A stretch of DNA of 13,887 nt from assembly GCA_947311605.1 (NCBI GenBank), contig CAMZLC010000008.1, forward strand, positions 1 through 13,887, in the 5' to 3' direction. Under the pieces are notes generated by a model. The model was not told where the DNA came from and did not search any database. It saw nothing but the letters and a program-made list of their open reading frames with translations. The stretch's first letter is position 1. Every line of letters starts with the position of its first letter. Shown one piece after another: positions 12,764-13,887 of this stretch. This stretch comes from an uncultured Sulfurovum sp. (GTDB lineage: Bacteria; Campylobacterota; Campylobacteria; Campylobacterales; Sulfurovaceae). The position numbers were made by a program, and so were the translations under genes.

Positions 12764-13780
12764 CTACTGCTTATGTGTGCGAGCAAATTTTTCCAACAAC
12801 ACATTTGCCTTGGTGTGAATTGTAGCAAAAGCCTCTTTGGCACTTTTCTTGCCGTTAAGGATCTTTTCAAACTCCTCTACCATCACTTCACGTATCTGCA
12901 CATAGTTTCCGACCCTATAACCCTTGGTCCACTTCTGAGTAGGAAGACTTAGCTGCTTGATACCAATTTCAGCATCAGGTGTCTGCTTATAGTAGCCATC
13001 TTTTTTTGCTAGAGCATAAGCAGCATTGGTAATAGGTACATATCCTGTCTCTTTGTGCCAGTAGTACTGTATTTCCGGGCTGGTCAAGAAGCTAAAAAAT
13101 TTGGCAATACCTTTGTATTTCTCATCACTCTTTCCAGAAAAGACAAACAGTGCTGCCCCGCCGATAAATGTCTGTGCACCCTTGTCGATATACTTTTTCC
13201 AATAAGGTAAGTAGGTTGTTCCGAAATCAAATTTTGCACCTTTCTTGAGACCACCGAAAGAGCCGCTTGAACCTAGCCACATTGCTACTTTTTGATCATA
13301 AAAAGCCTGCTGATTGTCTCCCCAGCCACGACCATAATATTTATAGTATTTCTTATCTGACCAGCTCTTGAGCGTATCCCAGTGATCGATAAGTGCAGGA
13401 TTTTCATAATTGATATCTGTTGCCAATCCATCAAAGCCATTGTTTTTGTTTGCCAATTGGATATTGTGTCTTGAGTGGAAATTCTCAGCAAAAATCCACG
13501 GGCTGTGGCTCTGTGCCAACGCTATGTATCCGGCATCCTTGATCAGCTTGGCATCCTTCTCGAACTCCTCCCATGTCTCCGGAGGTGTTGAGATGCCCGC
13601 CTTTTTAAATATCTCTTTGTTGTAGTACATAACAGGTGTAGAGGAGTTAAATGGGCACCCGATCATCCTCCCTTGACTGTCGGCATAAAAATTTCTTACA
13701 CCACTGATATAGTCATTGGCATTAAATTTTACGCCATATTTATCAAAAATATCTGCTACAGGATACACTGCAAATTTCAC
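12764..13780 (-). CDS. ugpB: Glycerol-3-phosphate-binding protein UgpB, N-terminus missing
   Basis: The periplasmic binding protein of the Ugp importer. 338 codons remain from GTG 13778-13780 to TAG 12764-12766; E. coli UgpB is 438 residues. Alignment by eye puts VYPVADIFDKYGVKF at about residue 103 of E. coli UgpB, so the signal peptide and first ~100 residues are absent. Recognisable segments are DSQGRMIGCPFNSSTPVMYY, ANKNNGFDGLATDI, SSGSFGGLKKGAKFDFG, FIGGAALFVF, WHKETGYVPITNAAYALAKK and KGYRVGNYVQIREVMVEEFE. In-frame upstream sequence meets TGA 21 bases before the GTG and shows no UgpB similarity, so the GTG is not a natural start and the product could not be exported. The break probably reflects rearrangement or a contig-end artefact. 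Confidence 0.88.
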   Translation of the reverse strand: MKFAVYPVADIFDKYGVKFNANDYISGVRNFYADSQGRMIGCPFNSSTPVMYYNKEIFKKAGISTPPETWEEFEKDAKLIKDAGYIALAQSHSPWIFAENFHSRHNIQLANKNNGFDGLATDINYENPALIDHWDTLKSWSDKKYYKYYGRGWGDNQQAFYDQKVAMWLGSSGSFGGLKKGAKFDFGTTYLPYWKKYIDKGAQTFIGGAALFVFSGKSDEKYKGIAKFFSFLTSPEIQYYWHKETGYVPITNAAYALAKKDGYYKQTPDAEIGIKQLSLPTQKWTKGYRVGNYVQIREVMVEEFEKILNGKKSAKEAFATIHTKANVLLEKFARTHKQ

Positions 13781-13887
13781 TTTATTCTTCCACCCTTTTC
13801 ACTCCCAGCCTTCCACTTTTTCAACCCTCAAACAAGCATCTGATATTGTAGCATAAATGAGAGTGAGTGGAAGAATGGTTTTGCTTA
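13781..13887. repeat. Terminal 107 bases: inverted and direct repeats replacing the ugpB 5' end
   Basis: ATTCTTCCAC (13784-13793) is the exact reverse complement of GTGGAAGAAT (13867-13876), and CACTC (13800-13804) of GAGTG (13861-13865). An imperfect direct repeat starts with TTCCAC at 13788-13793 and 13811-13816, each followed by a TTTTCA-type stretch and CCC. On the minus strand TACAAT (13850-13845) is -10-like. No coding for the missing UgpB N-terminus is present in any minus-strand frame. Confidence 0.6.

Overview
The window looks like two unrelated genomes joined end to end. Bases 1 to about 2625 (plus-strand genes) read like a low-GC Candidate Phyla Radiation-type bacterium: Arg is mostly CGA, Gly mostly GGA, and Shine-Dalgarno sites are weak. 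This part holds the 3' two thirds of pheT (interrupted by one in-frame TAA), a small YtxH-like membrane protein, a small basic protein of unknown function, and the first 137 codons of uvrB. From about 2627 to the end every gene is on the minus strand, has AAAGGA/GGAG ribosome sites and a different codon style. The Ugp transporter, c-type cytochrome and Sec-exported PhoX-family protein suggest a Campylobacterota genome (Sulfurovum/Sulfurimonas-like; this is inference). At the join uvrB stops in mid-domain and the opposing ATPase gene runs into uvrB sequence to find a stop. That pattern is what a chimeric assembly or amplification product gives, so linkage across it should not be trusted.

The most novel-looking unit is at 2627-5300: two overlapping genes for different AAA/STAND-type ATPases, each with a C-terminal winged-helix region. 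They are driven by a perfect sigma70 promoter (TTGACA, 17-bp spacer, TATAAT) buried in three near-identical 20-bp palindromes placed exactly 27 bp apart. This looks like a tightly repressed, possibly self-regulated two-ATPase module. I do not recognise it as a described system; defence or mobile-element roles are possible but unproven.

The rest is an organophosphate-scavenging region. A phoX-type phosphatase and a dihaem, EF-hand-like secreted cytochrome form one unit (5571-9026) with a strong hairpin between them. A lipoprotein with a laminarinase/DUF1080-like beta-sandwich stands alone (9220-9828). The ugpB-ugpA-ugpE-ugpC operon for glycerol-3-phosphate uptake (9968-13780) follows upstream, with a hairpin after ugpB. 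PhoX would release phosphate from esters outside the membrane and Ugp would import glycerol-3-phosphate as a phosphorus source. ugpB lacks about its first 100 codons: the last 107 bases of the window do not encode them and contain inverted and direct repeats, so a second rearrangement or contig-end artefact is likely.

No tRNA, rRNA, CRISPR array or transposase was seen.
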